Positions 1 through 9,232 of a DNA stretch of 64,000 nucleotides are shown one piece after another. Origin of the DNA: Ignatzschineria ureiclastica. Lineage in GTDB: Bacteria; Pseudomonadota; Gammaproteobacteria; Cardiobacteriales; Wohlfahrtiimonadaceae. Within the stretch, counting starts at the first letter, position 1. Each line of letters begins with the position of its first letter. A model generated the notes under the pieces. It saw only the letters and a list, made by a program, of their open reading frames with translations. It was not told the origin of the DNA and ran no database searches. The stretch is from the NCBI RefSeq assembly GCF_003121845.1, contig NZ_QEWQ01000002.1, positions 124,001 to 188,000 on the forward strand, in the 5' to 3' direction. Position numbers and translations under genes: made by a program.

Positions 1-874
1 AAGCACGTACTTCAACGCCTTTCTCCACAAGTATTGTCGCCATTTCCGGCAGAAAAGGCTTGAGGATCTTCTCATGAATCAGCAGTGTCTCTAGAGTGTT
101 ACAAGGTGCATATCGCTGTGTTTTAGCATTATCGACTACGCGCCAAGCTTTTTCTAAATCAGCTTCATTATCCACATAAGTATGACAAATACCATCAAGA
201 TGCTTGATTACCGGCACAGTAGCTTTGGCATTAATTCGTTCAACAAGGGATTTTCCACCTCGAGGAATGATCACATCAATATATTGATTAGAGGTAATCA
301 TGAGATCTACGATTGCCCGATCAGTCGTATTAATCACTTGTACTGCTTCCGCCGGTAATCCCACTTTTTCAAGCGCTTTAGCGAGCAGAGTCGCTAAATA
401 TTGATTAGTATGAAAGGCTTCAGAGCCTCCTCGTAAAATCGCCGCATTCCCCGATTTCAAGCAAAGTGCCGCTGCATCAATGGTCACATTAGGGCGAGAT
501 TCATAGATAATGCCAATCACCCCTAATGGTACTCGCATTTTTCCTACTTGAATGCCAGAAGGGCGTACTTTAATATCGGTCATTTCACCGACAGGATCAG
601 GGAGCGCAATCATCTCTTTAACTCCCTCTGCCATTGCTTCAATGCGGCTAGTCGTCAATTGCAGTCGATCGATAAATGCCGCATCCAATTGTGCTGTTTT
701 GGCAGCTTCAATATCTTGCCGATTTGCCGCCTCGATTTCAGCACTATGGCTGATAATCTCATCATAGAGTGCTTGGAGCAGATCATTTTTTTGCCCAGAA
801 TTAGCAAGGAGTAATTTTTCTGAGGCACTGCGAGCCTTTTGACCGAGTTCGTTCCAGTAATCTGTTATCGACAT
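1..874 (-). CDS. proA: Gamma-glutamyl phosphate reductase, partial at left edge
   Basis: This enzyme reduces gamma-glutamyl phosphate to glutamate-5-semialdehyde with NADPH, the second step of proline synthesis in the cytosol. Reading leftwards from the ATG at 874 gives MSITDYWNELGQKARSASEK and then typical ProA blocks: PLGVIGIIYESRPNVT, CLKSGNAAILRGGSEA, IPRGGKSLVERI and HLDGICHTYVD. The aldehyde-dehydrogenase-type catalytic cysteine lies in YAPCNTLETLL near residue 255. About 291 of the usual 415-420 residues are visible; the C-terminus is outside the window. The start has an AAGGAAGT-like ribosome binding site just upstream on the minus strand. It lies 66 bp downstream of lipA on the same strand, so co-transcription is possible, though the pathways are unrelated. 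proB is not in view. Confidence 0.96.
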   Translation of the reverse strand, partial: MSITDYWNELGQKARSASEKLLLANSGQKNDLLQALYDEIISHSAEIEAANRQDIEAAKTAQLDAAFIDRLQLTTSRIEAMAEGVKEMIALPDPVGEMTDIKVRPSGIQVGKMRVPLGVIGIIYESRPNVTIDAAALCLKSGNAAILRGGSEAFHTNQYLATLLAKALEKVGLPAEAVQVINTTDRAIVDLMITSNQYIDVIIPRGGKSLVERINAKATVPVIKHLDGICHTYVDNEADLEKAWRVVDNAKTQRYAPCNTLETLLIHEKILKPFLPEMATILVEKGVEVRA

Positions 875-940
875 AAGGACTTCCTTTATTAAGATGTAAT
901 AGAGTCGTAGTATGATACAAAATTGTGAAATAACAAGTGG

Positions 941-1909
941 TTACACAAGCGTTTTATCGCCGGCATGATAACTTGAGCGTACCATAGGACCAATATGCGC
1001 AAGCTTAAAGCCTAGCTTATACGCCGTATCTTCATACATCTTAAATGTTTCTGGTGTGACGTAGCGCTCAACTGCTAGATGGCCACCGGATGGTTGGAGG
1101 TATTGCCCGATGGTGATCATCTCAATATCGTGTGCTCGCATCATCTCCATCACTTCGATCATCTCTTCATCACTTTCGCCGACACCGACCATGAGCCCAG
1201 ATTTTGTGGGGACTTCAGGATTACGAGCTTTGAATTTTTTGAGCAGTTCAAGCGAATGCATATAATCTGCACCGGGGCGAACTTGCTTATAGAGTCTTGG
1301 TACCGTTTCCATATTGTGATTAAGAACATCTGGCGGTGTTTCCGTTAAGATATCGATCGCGATATCCATACGTCCGCGGAAATCGGGTACTAGAATCTCA
1401 ATTTTGGTCTTTGGCGAAACTGCCCGAATCTCCCGAATACAATCGGCAAAGTGACCGGCGCCACCATCACGTAGATCATCCCGATCCACAGAAGTAATGA
1501 CGACATAATCTAAATTGAGAAGCTTGACTGATTGCGCGAGGCGTTTCGGTTCTTCGCTATCAAGTGGATTAGGACGACCGTGAGCCACATCACAAAATGG
1601 GCAGCGGCGGGTACAGATATCGCCCATAATCATAAAGGTGGCAGTACCTTGATTGAAACACTCACCAATATTTGGGCAAGCCGCTTCTTCGCAAACCGAG
1701 TGTAATTTATGCTCCCGTAACATCGCAGTAATTTCATCGAAGCGCTTGCCTGATGGAATCTTCGCCCGAATCCATTTAGGTTTCGGTATCCGCTCCTCTT
1801 TCGGTACAGAGATTACTTTAATCGGGATTCGCGCAGTTTTATCGGCACCACGAAGTTTTTCCCCTTGAGCTAATCGGCCTTGTTTTTGTTCAGTTGTCGT
1901 TGTTGTCAT
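941..1909 (-). CDS. lipA: Lipoyl synthase
   Basis: This radical SAM enzyme inserts two sulfur atoms into protein-bound octanoyl groups to make lipoyl cofactor for 2-oxoacid dehydrogenases and the glycine cleavage system. Two iron-sulfur motifs are visible: the LipA-specific auxiliary cluster cysteines in [12 protein letters not shown] and the radical SAM CX3CX2C in [10 protein letters not shown]. Further family blocks are [28 protein letters not shown] and [11 protein letters not shown]. At 322 residues it matches the usual size. The first 40 residues are a variable, Thr/Lys-rich leader and the chosen ATG at 1909 is the longest start. lipB is not adjacent. Assignment is by motif recognition and is very secure. 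Confidence 0.97.
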   Translation of the reverse strand: MTTTTTEQKQGRLAQGEKLRGADKTARIPIKVISVPKEERIPKPKWIRAKIPSGKRFDEITAMLREHKLHSVCEEAACPNIGECFNQGTATFMIMGDICTRRCPFCDVAHGRPNPLDSEEPKRLAQSVKLLNLDYVVITSVDRDDLRDGGAGHFADCIREIRAVSPKTKIEILVPDFRGRMDIAIDILTETPPDVLNHNMETVPRLYKQVRPGADYMHSLELLKKFKARNPEVPTKSGLMVGVGESDEEMIEVMEMMRAHDIEMITIGQYLQPSGGHLAVERYVTPETFKMYEDTAYKLGFKLAHIGPMVRSSYHAGDKTLV

Positions 1910-2002
1910 TTTACTTAAGCCCTACCTATTATCAATTGTCAAACAGTATAGCAGGGAACGATTGATTGTTAAGCGATCAACTTCTTTAATCGCTTTGAAT
2001 TT

Positions 2003-2030
2003 TTGTAACATAATGAGTTTGCGGTATAAT
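2003..2030 (+). promoter_or_regulatory. Candidate sigma-70 promoter for the DUF3079-type gene
   Basis: TTGTAA (2003-2008) and a perfect TATAAT (2025-2030) are separated by 16 bp, about 110 bp upstream of the start at 2140. It faces away from lipA. This is a consensus match by eye, not a mapped start site. Confidence 0.45.
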
Positions 2031-2139
2031 TTATCTCTGTAATCTATCGAATAGATATCAATGTTAGAGTCATCAGCGTTAGTCACAAGCGCCACTGTCA
2101 GTGATGTGGATTCTCAATGTAATATTAAAAGGAGAGACG

Positions 2140-2346
2140 ATGCAAAATCCTCGGAAAAAGCAGCGAATTCCTAAAAATCCTAAGCGCCCTGAACGGATCT
2201 GTTGGGGCTGTGATCGTTTGTGCGCCGCCGATAAGATGATGTGCGGGAATGGGAGCGAACGTTCACAACATCCTTGTGAGCTCTTCGGCGAAGATTGGTA
2301 TGAATCTTTAACGCCAGAAGAGCTTGAGTATATTGAGTTGGTGTAA
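2140..2346 (+). CDS. Small cysteine-rich protein, DUF3079-like
   Basis: This is a 68-residue protein of unknown function. The core has the pattern PERICWGCDRLCAADKMMCG followed by GNGSERSQHPCELFGEDWYE, which I recognise as the DUF3079 type found as short single-domain proteins in proteobacteria. The five cysteines (Cys-X2-Cys-X3-Cys, then two more) suggest metal binding, but this is inference. The N-terminus is basic (QNPRKKQRIPKNPKRP). The start at 2140 is chosen over an upstream GTG at 2101 because AAGGAGA lies at 2129-2135 with ideal spacing. The gene is monocistronic and ends 47 bp before a convergent membrane protein gene. Confidence 0.75.
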   Translation: MQNPRKKQRIPKNPKRPERICWGCDRLCAADKMMCGNGSERSQHPCELFGEDWYESLTPEELEYIELV

Positions 2347-2393
2347 TGTCGGGTATATTCCAATATCCCTATTATGTGGCTGTTTTGGGACGT

Positions 2394-2990
2394 TTAATAT
2401 GTTATTTTACGCCGGTAAAAACGGATACATTCAAAAAGACAAACAATGAAAAAGAGTTCCACTATCTCTTCTAACAGTTCTGTATTCACTGGTGGAATAG
2501 AGTCTTTTAACCACTGAAATATTAATCGTTGTTGTTCAATTTGATCAATCATCAAAAATAGAATGGCGAGTGTCACAATAATCTTGCAAGGAATGCCGTA
2601 AGTTTTTAAAGTGGTTAGGAATGATCTGCGATATCGCTGATTCCAGAAGGGAAAAGAGAGAAATAGTATTAGTGTTGCACCGATAGCACGGTAATACTCT
2701 CTAGGATATCCAGGAATATAGAGTCGTCCCCAGTTGATGCTTCTGCCTGCTAAAATAAGCCACCAAATCATTGCCCAGAGCCAGAATATACGGTTTGTAT
2801 GATCTTTGGTAGCAAAATATAGTGATACAAAAGCGCCCGCTATCAAGAGTATTAATTGACCAATCTCGATGATCGGAAGGCTGTAAGTAGACATTGTTGC
2901 CAGCCAATAAATCACAGGTGTTAATATAATAGTTAATAATGGGTAGGTGATTAATACTTTGGTATCTCGTTGAATGAGGTGTGATAACAT
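2394..2990 (-). CDS. Multi-spanning membrane protein of unknown function
   Basis: This is a 198-residue protein I do not recognise. It has about five or six hydrophobic segments, including residues 12-32 (VLITYPLLTIILTPVIYWLA), 40-60, 65-85, 105-120 and 135-152, with a C-terminal stretch near 175-190. A conserved-looking cytoplasmic loop reads AGRSINWGRLYIPGYPREYYRA, which resembles a loop seen in other uncharacterised gammaproteobacterial membrane proteins. It ends with a basic tail (FYRRKITY). It is transcribed alone, convergent with the DUF3079-like gene. Frame length, hydrophobic periodicity and a start preceded by a purine-rich stretch support coding. No function is offered. Confidence 0.7.
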   Translation of the reverse strand: MLSHLIQRDTKVLITYPLLTIILTPVIYWLATMSTYSLPIIEIGQLILLIAGAFVSLYFATKDHTNRIFWLWAMIWWLILAGRSINWGRLYIPGYPREYYRAIGATLILFLSFPFWNQRYRRSFLTTLKTYGIPCKIIVTLAILFLMIDQIEQQRLIFQWLKDSIPPVNTELLEEIVELFFIVCLFECIRFYRRKITY

Positions 2991-3539
2991 GAACTTTCCT
3001 CTGGTTTATTATTGGTAATAGAAGCTGATTTTTATCAAAGGAAAATCTTTGTTTATACTAGAAAGAGAGTGGTTAGGTTAGATGATGAATTCATAGAATA
3101 ATATATCCATTATTAATGATAGAAAAGCGCAAGGGATTGATGCTCTAGATTAATCTTATAGAGAATAGTCATTACTCTATTGTTACATCTTTAATTTAAA
3201 GTTGTATTTTGTGAATTGTAAATAAACATTTTTTATTCACGTAGATTATTGTCATTGGAAATGAGTATGGGAGAGTAATTGATCGAATAAAGATGAAATC
3301 TCATCTTATGGTGCGGGAAAAAGCATTTAGTGAACTGACGAATAATCTGGAAAATGTTATAGTGAATATTGTTTGTAATTTAGTAGTTAGCTCATATAGC
3401 GAGTATTTGATTTACAATATGGATCTGCAATATGATCTACTCAATAGGATATTGCATTTATTGAATACTCTTCGTTATAGTGGGTACTAACTATAATTTA
3501 TCATCAATTTTTAATTTTATTCGATTAGGACACTTCTGT
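2991..3539. other. 549-bp AT-rich intergenic region upstream of apt
   Basis: No gene is supported here. A 65-codon open frame at 3293-3490 has no recognisable sequence and no clear ribosome binding site. The region must hold the promoter of the leftward membrane protein gene and of apt; no convincing full -35/-10 pair was picked. Confidence 0.5.
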
Positions 3540-4058
3540 ATGGACATCAAACAATATATCGCTCGCATTCAAGACTTTCCAGCTGAAGGCGTTGATTTTA
3601 AGGATGTAACCCCACTTTTGAATAATGTGGAAGCCTTTAAATATGTGATTGAAAAAATGAGTGAGTTTGTACAATCATGCGATGCCGATGTGATTGTCGC
3701 CCCTGAGGCTCGCGGTTTTATCTTTGCCGCGCCTGTTGCTTTTAATACCGGTAAACGCCTTGTCTTAGTCCGTAAACCTGGCAAGCTCCCACGAGAAGCG
3801 CACAAAGTCGCTTACTCTCTAGAATATGGCAATAATTACCAAGAGATGCATAAGGGGGATGTTCACGAAGGCGATAAAGTTGTCATTCTCGATGATGTAC
3901 TTGCGACTGGCGGTACGATTCAAGCCATTATCGAAATGGTCGGTAAAGAGAATGCCACGATTACCGGCATCTGTTTCTTAGCAGATCTTCTCTATCTTCA
4001 TGGTCCGAATGTATTAGAGGGGCAAAATGTCTACTCATTATTGAGTTATGAGAGTTAA
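3540..4058 (+). CDS. apt: Adenine phosphoribosyltransferase
   Basis: This enzyme converts adenine and PRPP to AMP in purine salvage in the cytosol. The type I phosphoribosyltransferase PRPP loop is VVILDDVLATGGTIQA near residues 117-132, and APEARGFIFAAPVA and VRKPGKLPREAHKVAY are typical Apt blocks. The ATG at 3540 is preferred over an in-frame upstream start at 3480: it gives 172 residues, the normal family size, begins MDIKQYIARIQDFPAEGVDF exactly where the family begins, and has TAGGA about 10 bp upstream. A hairpin terminator follows at 4135. It appears to be a single-gene unit. Confidence 0.96.
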   Translation: MDIKQYIARIQDFPAEGVDFKDVTPLLNNVEAFKYVIEKMSEFVQSCDADVIVAPEARGFIFAAPVAFNTGKRLVLVRKPGKLPREAHKVAYSLEYGNNYQEMHKGDVHEGDKVVILDDVLATGGTIQAIIEMVGKENATITGICFLADLLYLHGPNVLEGQNVYSLLSYES

Positions 4059-4134
4059 TCGTTATAGATCGTTAGAGTAGTTTTTAGCGATTCATTGATC
4101 AGATAGATCAATATTTCATTGTGAATAATAGCGG

Positions 4135-4163
4135 AAAGAGCGTTCAAGTAGAGCGCTCTTTTT
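4135..4163 (+). terminator. Intrinsic terminator of apt
   Basis: The arms AAAGAGCG and CGCTCTTT flank an 11-base loop and are followed by a T-rich run. It lies 77 bp after the apt stop codon and abuts dispersed repeat copy A. Confidence 0.8.
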
Positions 4164-4164
4164 A

Positions 4165-4338
4165 TATAGTAAATTTGGTTTAAGAAAAATGGCTTTTAAA
4201 CAGCTATTGTGGGGTTTTAAAAGAATATAAAACTGTGCTAAACAACACTTGCAAGATGCCGGATAGAATGGCTTCCTCGCTTTTTACAGCTGATGCGCCG
4301 GCATTTTAATAAGCTTATTTAGAACCGATATTACTATA
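4165..4338 (-). repeat. Dispersed intergenic repeat, copy A
   Basis: This is one of five related non-coding repeats in the window, in the opposite orientation to the other four. It starts TATAGTAAATTTGGTTTAAG and ends with the complement of TATAGTAATATCGGTTC, so the ends are imperfect inverted repeats. Inside are ACTTGCAAGATGCCGG and CGCCGGCATT, which can pair. A second copy of the terminal sequence follows at 4339-4369. It lies between convergent apt and sfsA. Confidence 0.85.
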
Positions 4339-4369
4339 AATAAACTTATTTTGAACAGATCTTGCTATA
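4339..4369 (-). repeat. Extra terminal segment of repeat copy A
   Basis: The sequence AATAAACTTATTTTGAACAG followed by ATCTTGCTATA repeats, with changes, the adjoining right end of copy A (AATAAGCTTATTTAGAACCG then ATATTACTATA). It looks like a nested or slipped second terminus. Confidence 0.7.
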
Positions 4370-4432
4370 AATCATCAAATAATGAATGGTACTGATATTG
4401 TAGTTAATGAAGTTCATGATTCCCCGAATCTA

Positions 4433-5146
4433 TTACCCCACAATCACCGGCACTTCATCAGTAATCACAATTTCTTCAGGACTCATCTGTGTGCGGTAGG
4501 CGCGGACTTCAACCCCTTTTTCTATTGCAAGGCGTAGTGCTTTTCCGTAGGCGGGATCGATCTCGTCGGCGGGGCGAACGGCTTCAATATCACTTAAATT
4601 AACGCAGAAGATCAATACGGCACGTGTTCCCGCTTCGGCCAGGGCTGTGAGTTCTCGGAGATGTTTAGTACCACGTGTTGTGACAGCATCAGGGAATGCG
4701 GCGATCTTGTTCTCTTCAAATCCGAGTGTAACACTCTTGACCTCAATATAGGTTTGCGTGGCATCTTTGTGGGTTAAACAGAGATCAATTCGGGAGTTTT
4801 CAGCACCATATTTTACTTCTCGCTGGAGTTTTACATACGGTTTGCCAAGATCAATAATACCCGCTTCAAGTGCTTCTTCTACCAGCGTATTGGCATAATG
4901 GGTATTCACATTCGCAATACGATTAAAGGGCGTTGTGGCAATGACCCAAGTTCCCTTGGTCTTACGTTCGGGATCAGTGGAAGGTAAGTACCAAGCAGGA
5001 CTATTAGGGAGTAGACAATTCATCATCGAGCCAGTATTAGGGCAGTGAATGGTAATGGTCTCTCCATTTTCTGTTTGAATATCTACCAAAAATCGGCGAT
5101 AACGTTTGAGAAAAGTGGCTTTCACTAAAGGGGGATTAAATTTCAT
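4433..5146 (-). CDS. sfsA: Sugar fermentation stimulation protein homologue SfsA
   Basis: SfsA proteins are cytosolic, with a nuclease-like fold and an OB-fold-like N-terminus. In E. coli extra copies stimulate maltose use, and the biochemical role is unsettled. The protein is 237 residues, the normal length. Typical blocks are FLKRYRRFLVDIQTENGET, HCPNTGSMMNCLLP, RIDLCLTH and YIEVKSVTLGFEENKIAAFP; the last carries the E-V-K residues of the nuclease-like core. It ends in KGVEVRAYRTQMSPEEI. The gene lies 70 bp downstream of dnaE on the same strand with no obvious terminator between, so read-through from dnaE is likely. Confidence 0.95.
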   Translation of the reverse strand: MKFNPPLVKATFLKRYRRFLVDIQTENGETITIHCPNTGSMMNCLLPNSPAWYLPSTDPERKTKGTWVIATTPFNRIANVNTHYANTLVEEALEAGIIDLGKPYVKLQREVKYGAENSRIDLCLTHKDATQTYIEVKSVTLGFEENKIAAFPDAVTTRGTKHLRELTALAEAGTRAVLIFCVNLSDIEAVRPADEIDPAYGKALRLAIEKGVEVRAYRTQMSPEEIVITDEVPVIVG

Positions 5147-5216
5147 CTTATACGCTCCATCTTTTTTCCTAGATTCTCTTTCTAGGGTTCTCTCTTTCCC
5201 AAGTTTTCTCTATAGA

Positions 5217-8200
5217 TTATTGTCCATAGCCGACAGTAAATTGTAAGTTATGATAAAAGTTGCGCTTTAATTCGGTCAGTACCGTCTCTTGCGGTAAAAT
5301 GCGGAACTCTTCTAGTTGCAAAACAGCGGCACTATCAGGGCGATGATATTTAAAGATAAGCTGTAATCCATTATCATCCCGATACGGAGTAAGCTGCGCA
5401 AATAGTTGGGCTAAATCCTGCGGTGAAATCGGTTTGTGATTCTCAATCATCAGATATTTTGCATGACGCTGACGCATCGATTCAAGCGAGTGAAGCGCCG
5501 TTGCCCGGAGCGTCATTGCATTGTTGAAGGAATCCCAATTGTAGCCCCCTTGAATAAAGAGGATCGTATCATTCTCAATAGGCGCTTCGAAGTTTTGAAT
5601 CATCTCTTCAAAGAGACGAATTTCGGCCCGCGAACGTCCATCATCGAGCACAACAAAATAGAGCTTATTACCGGCTTTACTGATGCGCGTATAGAAAGCA
5701 GTTACTAAGCCACCAATCATGACACTATCATCTACCGCCCTTGAGTGATATTGTGGTTCCGGCATCTCCTTGAGTTTGGTCAAAGAGGTTGTCGTCATCG
5801 CTTCAATCTCTTGGCGATATTGATCCACAGGATGCGCGGTAAAGAAGAAACCTAATACCGATTTTTCATCGTGAAGCAGTTCATTATCGCTCATCGGAAT
5901 TGCAGGTTGTAAGCTATACTGAGGTTCTTCCGCTGGCATATCATCAAATAGCCCAAAAATATCCCCTTGACCTGAAGATTCATTTTTACGATGTTGATCG
6001 GCAAGACGAATGGCTTCCGGCATAGTTGCTAATAACTGCGCACGATAAGCCGCGCGATCACTCACCGTTTTCAGATTAGGCTCTAAACAATCGAGGGCTC
6101 CGGCGCGTATGAGAATTTCGATAGCGCGTTTCGATGTTTTAGAGAGATCCACTCGGCGACAGAAATCAAATAGATCACGATATGGACCATTCTCTTCTCG
6201 CTCTTCAATCAGTTGTAGCGCGGCCGCTTTCCCATACCCTTTGAGCGCGCCTAAACCATAGATAATTGCACCCGCTTGATTGACGGTAAATTGATAGCTC
6301 GATTCATTCACACTTGGGCGAATAATGGGGATCTTCATCTCTTTGACTTCATCAATAATGATGATGATCTTTTCAGTATGATCGAGATCCGCCGAGAGTA
6401 CTGCCGCCATAAATTCAGCAGGATAATGTTCTTTGAGATAAGCCGTTTGATAAGAGAGCAGGGCATAAGCCGCCGAGTGCGATTTGTTAAAACCGTAACC
6501 TGCGAATTTTTCCATCAGATCAAAGAGACGACCGGCTTTTTCTGCATCAAAGCCTAAAGTTTCTGCACCGGCCATAAAGAGTGAACGCTGCTTCTCCATC
6601 TCTTCTGGGAGCTTTTTACCCATTGCCCGGCGCAGTAAGTCAGCCCCGCCTAAGCTATAATTCCCGATAATTTGGGAGATCTGCATGACCTGTTCTTGGT
6701 AAACGATCACGCCATAAGTGGGTTTGAGTACCGGCTCAAGCTCAGGAAATGGATAGATCACCTCTTCTCGGCCATGTTTACGATTGATGAAGTCCTCCAC
6801 CATCCCTGATTCGAGTGGTCCTGGGCGGAAGAGAGCGACTAATGCAATGATATCTTCGAAGTTATCCGGCTGTAATCGGCGAAGAAGATCTTTCATCCCG
6901 CGGGATTCTAGCTGGAATACCGAGGTTGTTTGGCAGGCTTTGAGGAGTTGAAAGGTGGCCTTATCATCGAGAGGCATTGTGTGAAGATCCACTTTAATGC
7001 CTCGATTATATTCGATATTTTTGAGCGCCCAATCGATAATGGTGAGCGTACGTAAACCTAAGAAGTCAAACTTCACAAGGCCGGCCGCTTCAATATCATC
7101 TTTATCATATTGCGTCACAAGCGCTGATGACCCTTCCTCACAATAGAGCGGGGAAAAGTCGGTTAATTTAGTTGGTGCAATCACAACCCCACCGGCGTGG
7201 CGTCCCACTGATTTGGATAATCCCTCGAGCTGTTTCGCGAAATCGATCAGGATTTTAACCTCTTCATCCTCTTTATAGAGATCAAAGAGTTCCGGTTCCT
7301 GCATCAAGGCTTTTTCGAGGGTAATGCCGAGATCCATTGGGATCAGCTTGGCGATACGATCGACAAAGCCATAAGGATGCCCAAGCGCACGCCCTACATC
7401 TCGAATCACCGCTTTAGCCGCCATTGTCCCGTGAGTTGCGATCTGAGAAACGGCTTCTCGGCCATATTTATTTGCAACATACTCAATCACACGATCTCGA
7501 CCCTCCATACAGAAGTCAACGTCGAAGTCCGGCATTGAGACCCGTTCAGGATTCAAAAATCGCTCAAAGAGAAGATCATAAGGTAGCGGATCAAGATCGG
7601 TAATTTTAAGTGCCCAAGCGACAAGGGAACCCGCACCCGATCCTCGGCCGGGTCCAACGGGAATCGCATTATCTTTTGCCCATTGAATAAAGTCCGCAAC
7701 GATGAGGAAGTAACCCGGGAAGCCCATATTATTGATGACATTTAACTCTGTATCGAGTCGCTCCCAATAGTGCTGATTCTCTTCTGTTTTCGCACCGATA
7801 CGCTCTTCTAACCCTTGGTAAGATTCCGCCCGGAAAAACTCCTCAATAGTCATCCCCTCAGGAATGGGGAATGCCGGCAATTGTGGCTTATTAAGGGTCA
7901 GCTCAACAGTACAACGTTTCGCCAGTTCCGCACTATTGATCATCGCTTCGGGAATATCGTGAAATAACGCTTCCATCTCGGCAATGGAGCGCAGATATTG
8001 TTGCGGTGAGTAGTTTTTCGGGCGATTCGGATCGAGTATCGAATGCCCTGATTGAATACAAGTACGGATTTCATGGGCATCGAAATCGCTCTCCTGCATA
8101 AAGCGCACATCATTCAGGGCGATCACCGGTAGTTGCAGCGATTCTGCAATCGGTAAAACTTCTGTAATAAAGCGCTCATCATTCTCTTGTCCGAGACGTT

Positions 8201-8696
8201 TCAGCCCAATATAGAGGCGATCAGGCAGAAAAGCAGAGAAATGTTGCTTCAGTAGTGCAATAGCACTCTCTGCTCCTTGATTAAGTAGCGCTCTACCTAC
8301 CGGGCTCTCTTTAGCGACAATAACAATGAGCCCTTCAGCGTATTCCTGTAGTTTCTCATAAGTAATATGGGGTACACCGCGAATCTGATGACTCCGATAC
8401 CCATAGCTTAAAAGCTCCGCAAGGTTGAGATAGCCCGTATAATTTTGCGCAATAACGGTGATTTTGCCTAGCTCATCATTCCCATCCGCTAAGAGACAAT
8501 CTGATCCAAAGATCGGCTTAATCCCCGATTGTATCGCTATTTTATAGAACTTAATCGCGCCAAATTCATTGCCAAGATCGGTAAGTGCCACCGCGGTCAT
8601 TCCCATCTCTTTGAGCGCACTAAAGAGCGGTTTGATGCGGATAATACCATCCACAAGGGAGAATTCAGTATGCAGATTAAAGTGTGTAAATGTCAT
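5217..8696 (-). CDS. dnaE: DNA polymerase III alpha subunit
   Basis: This is the catalytic subunit of the replicative polymerase. It has 1159 residues, matching E. coli DnaE (1160). The N-terminal PHP domain begins FTHFNLHTEFSLVDGIIRI. The polymerase active site includes VGPGRGSGAGSLVAWAL and MPDFDVDFCMEGRDRVIEY with the paired aspartates, then GRHAGGVVIAP and FDFLGLRTLTII. A likely beta-clamp binding motif, QGDIFGLF, lies near residue 910, where E. coli has QADMF. A C-terminal OB-fold follows (VMIGGLVTAFYTRISKAGNK). Translation starts at the ATG at 8696. It is followed by sfsA in the same direction. Confidence 0.98.
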   Translation of the reverse strand: MTFTHFNLHTEFSLVDGIIRIKPLFSALKEMGMTAVALTDLGNEFGAIKFYKIAIQSGIKPIFGSDCLLADGNDELGKITVIAQNYTGYLNLAELLSYGYRSHQIRGVPHITYEKLQEYAEGLIVIVAKESPVGRALLNQGAESAIALLKQHFSAFLPDRLYIGLKRLGQENDERFITEVLPIAESLQLPVIALNDVRFMQESDFDAHEIRTCIQSGHSILDPNRPKNYSPQQYLRSIAEMEALFHDIPEAMINSAELAKRCTVELTLNKPQLPAFPIPEGMTIEEFFRAESYQGLEERIGAKTEENQHYWERLDTELNVINNMGFPGYFLIVADFIQWAKDNAIPVGPGRGSGAGSLVAWALKITDLDPLPYDLLFERFLNPERVSMPDFDVDFCMEGRDRVIEYVANKYGREAVSQIATHGTMAAKAVIRDVGRALGHPYGFVDRIAKLIPMDLGITLEKALMQEPELFDLYKEDEEVKILIDFAKQLEGLSKSVGRHAGGVVIAPTKLTDFSPLYCEEGSSALVTQYDKDDIEAAGLVKFDFLGLRTLTIIDWALKNIEYNRGIKVDLHTMPLDDKATFQLLKACQTTSVFQLESRGMKDLLRRLQPDNFEDIIALVALFRPGPLESGMVEDFINRKHGREEVIYPFPELEPVLKPTYGVIVYQEQVMQISQIIGNYSLGGADLLRRAMGKKLPEEMEKQRSLFMAGAETLGFDAEKAGRLFDLMEKFAGYGFNKSHSAAYALLSYQTAYLKEHYPAEFMAAVLSADLDHTEKIIIIIDEVKEMKIPIIRPSVNESSYQFTVNQAGAIIYGLGALKGYGKAAALQLIEEREENGPYRDLFDFCRRVDLSKTSKRAIEILIRAGALDCLEPNLKTVSDRAAYRAQLLATMPEAIRLADQHRKNESSGQGDIFGLFDDMPAEEPQYSLQPAIPMSDNELLHDEKSVLGFFFTAHPVDQYRQEIEAMTTTSLTKLKEMPEPQYHSRAVDDSVMIGGLVTAFYTRISKAGNKLYFVVLDDGRSRAEIRLFEEMIQNFEAPIENDTILFIQGGYNWDSFNNAMTLRATALHSLESMRQRHAKYLMIENHKPISPQDLAQLFAQLTPYRDDNGLQLIFKYHRPDSAAVLQLEEFRILPQETVLTELKRNFYHNLQFTVGYGQ

Positions 8697-9232
8697 AAGT
8701 TATATATGAAAGTCCTAAGATGATACAAAATTTCACAGGGTTAGTTGAAAAGAAGAGATAGTAATATAGCCCTTATTGCTATTTATAAGCTCTTTCTGAG
8801 AGCTAGAATCATATCACAATATCACGATAGATTGGAGATCGTTATATGATTAGGTGAAAGGTATAATATCTGTAAAGAAAAGATCTATTTAATGATTGAT
8901 ATTCAAGTGATTAACGTGAATTTCTACAAGGTTTTATAAGTTGTTAATTAAAATTTACCCTAATTGAATTTTTTTTTGCTAGAATCGCTTCTTTAATAAA
9001 AATGATATAATGTGTGAATAAATTAATAAAAAATGTTCTTTAGAATCAGTGTAAAACGGGAATTAGTAAGCGGTTCTGTTTCTAAATAATGTTCTAAATA
9101 CGATGAGTATTGATCATTTAAAAAAATATTAATTCTATCTAAAAAATAATATTTTTATGTAGTTATAAAAAACACAATGGGTAGTTAGGAAGTCATTAAA
9201 AGGCGCAAGGATAGCGCGAGGATGGTTCAAGG
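8697..9232. other. Divergent intergenic region between dnaE and the capsule locus
   Basis: This 536-bp AT-rich region separates dnaE (leftward) and kpsS (rightward) and must carry both promoters. A TATAAT at 9006-9011 is a possible rightward -10, but no good -35 sits at the right distance. The RfaH-linked ops/JUMPstart core GGCGGTAG was looked for and not found. No gene is supported. Confidence 0.45.

Noticed and set aside
3293-3490. 65-codon open frame between the membrane protein gene and apt
   Set aside because: No recognisable sequence, no clear ribosome binding site, and AT-rich DNA gives such frames by chance.
9100-9232. JUMPstart/ops element expected before a capsule operon
   Set aside because: The GGCGGTAG core was not found upstream of kpsS, so RfaH control is not claimed.
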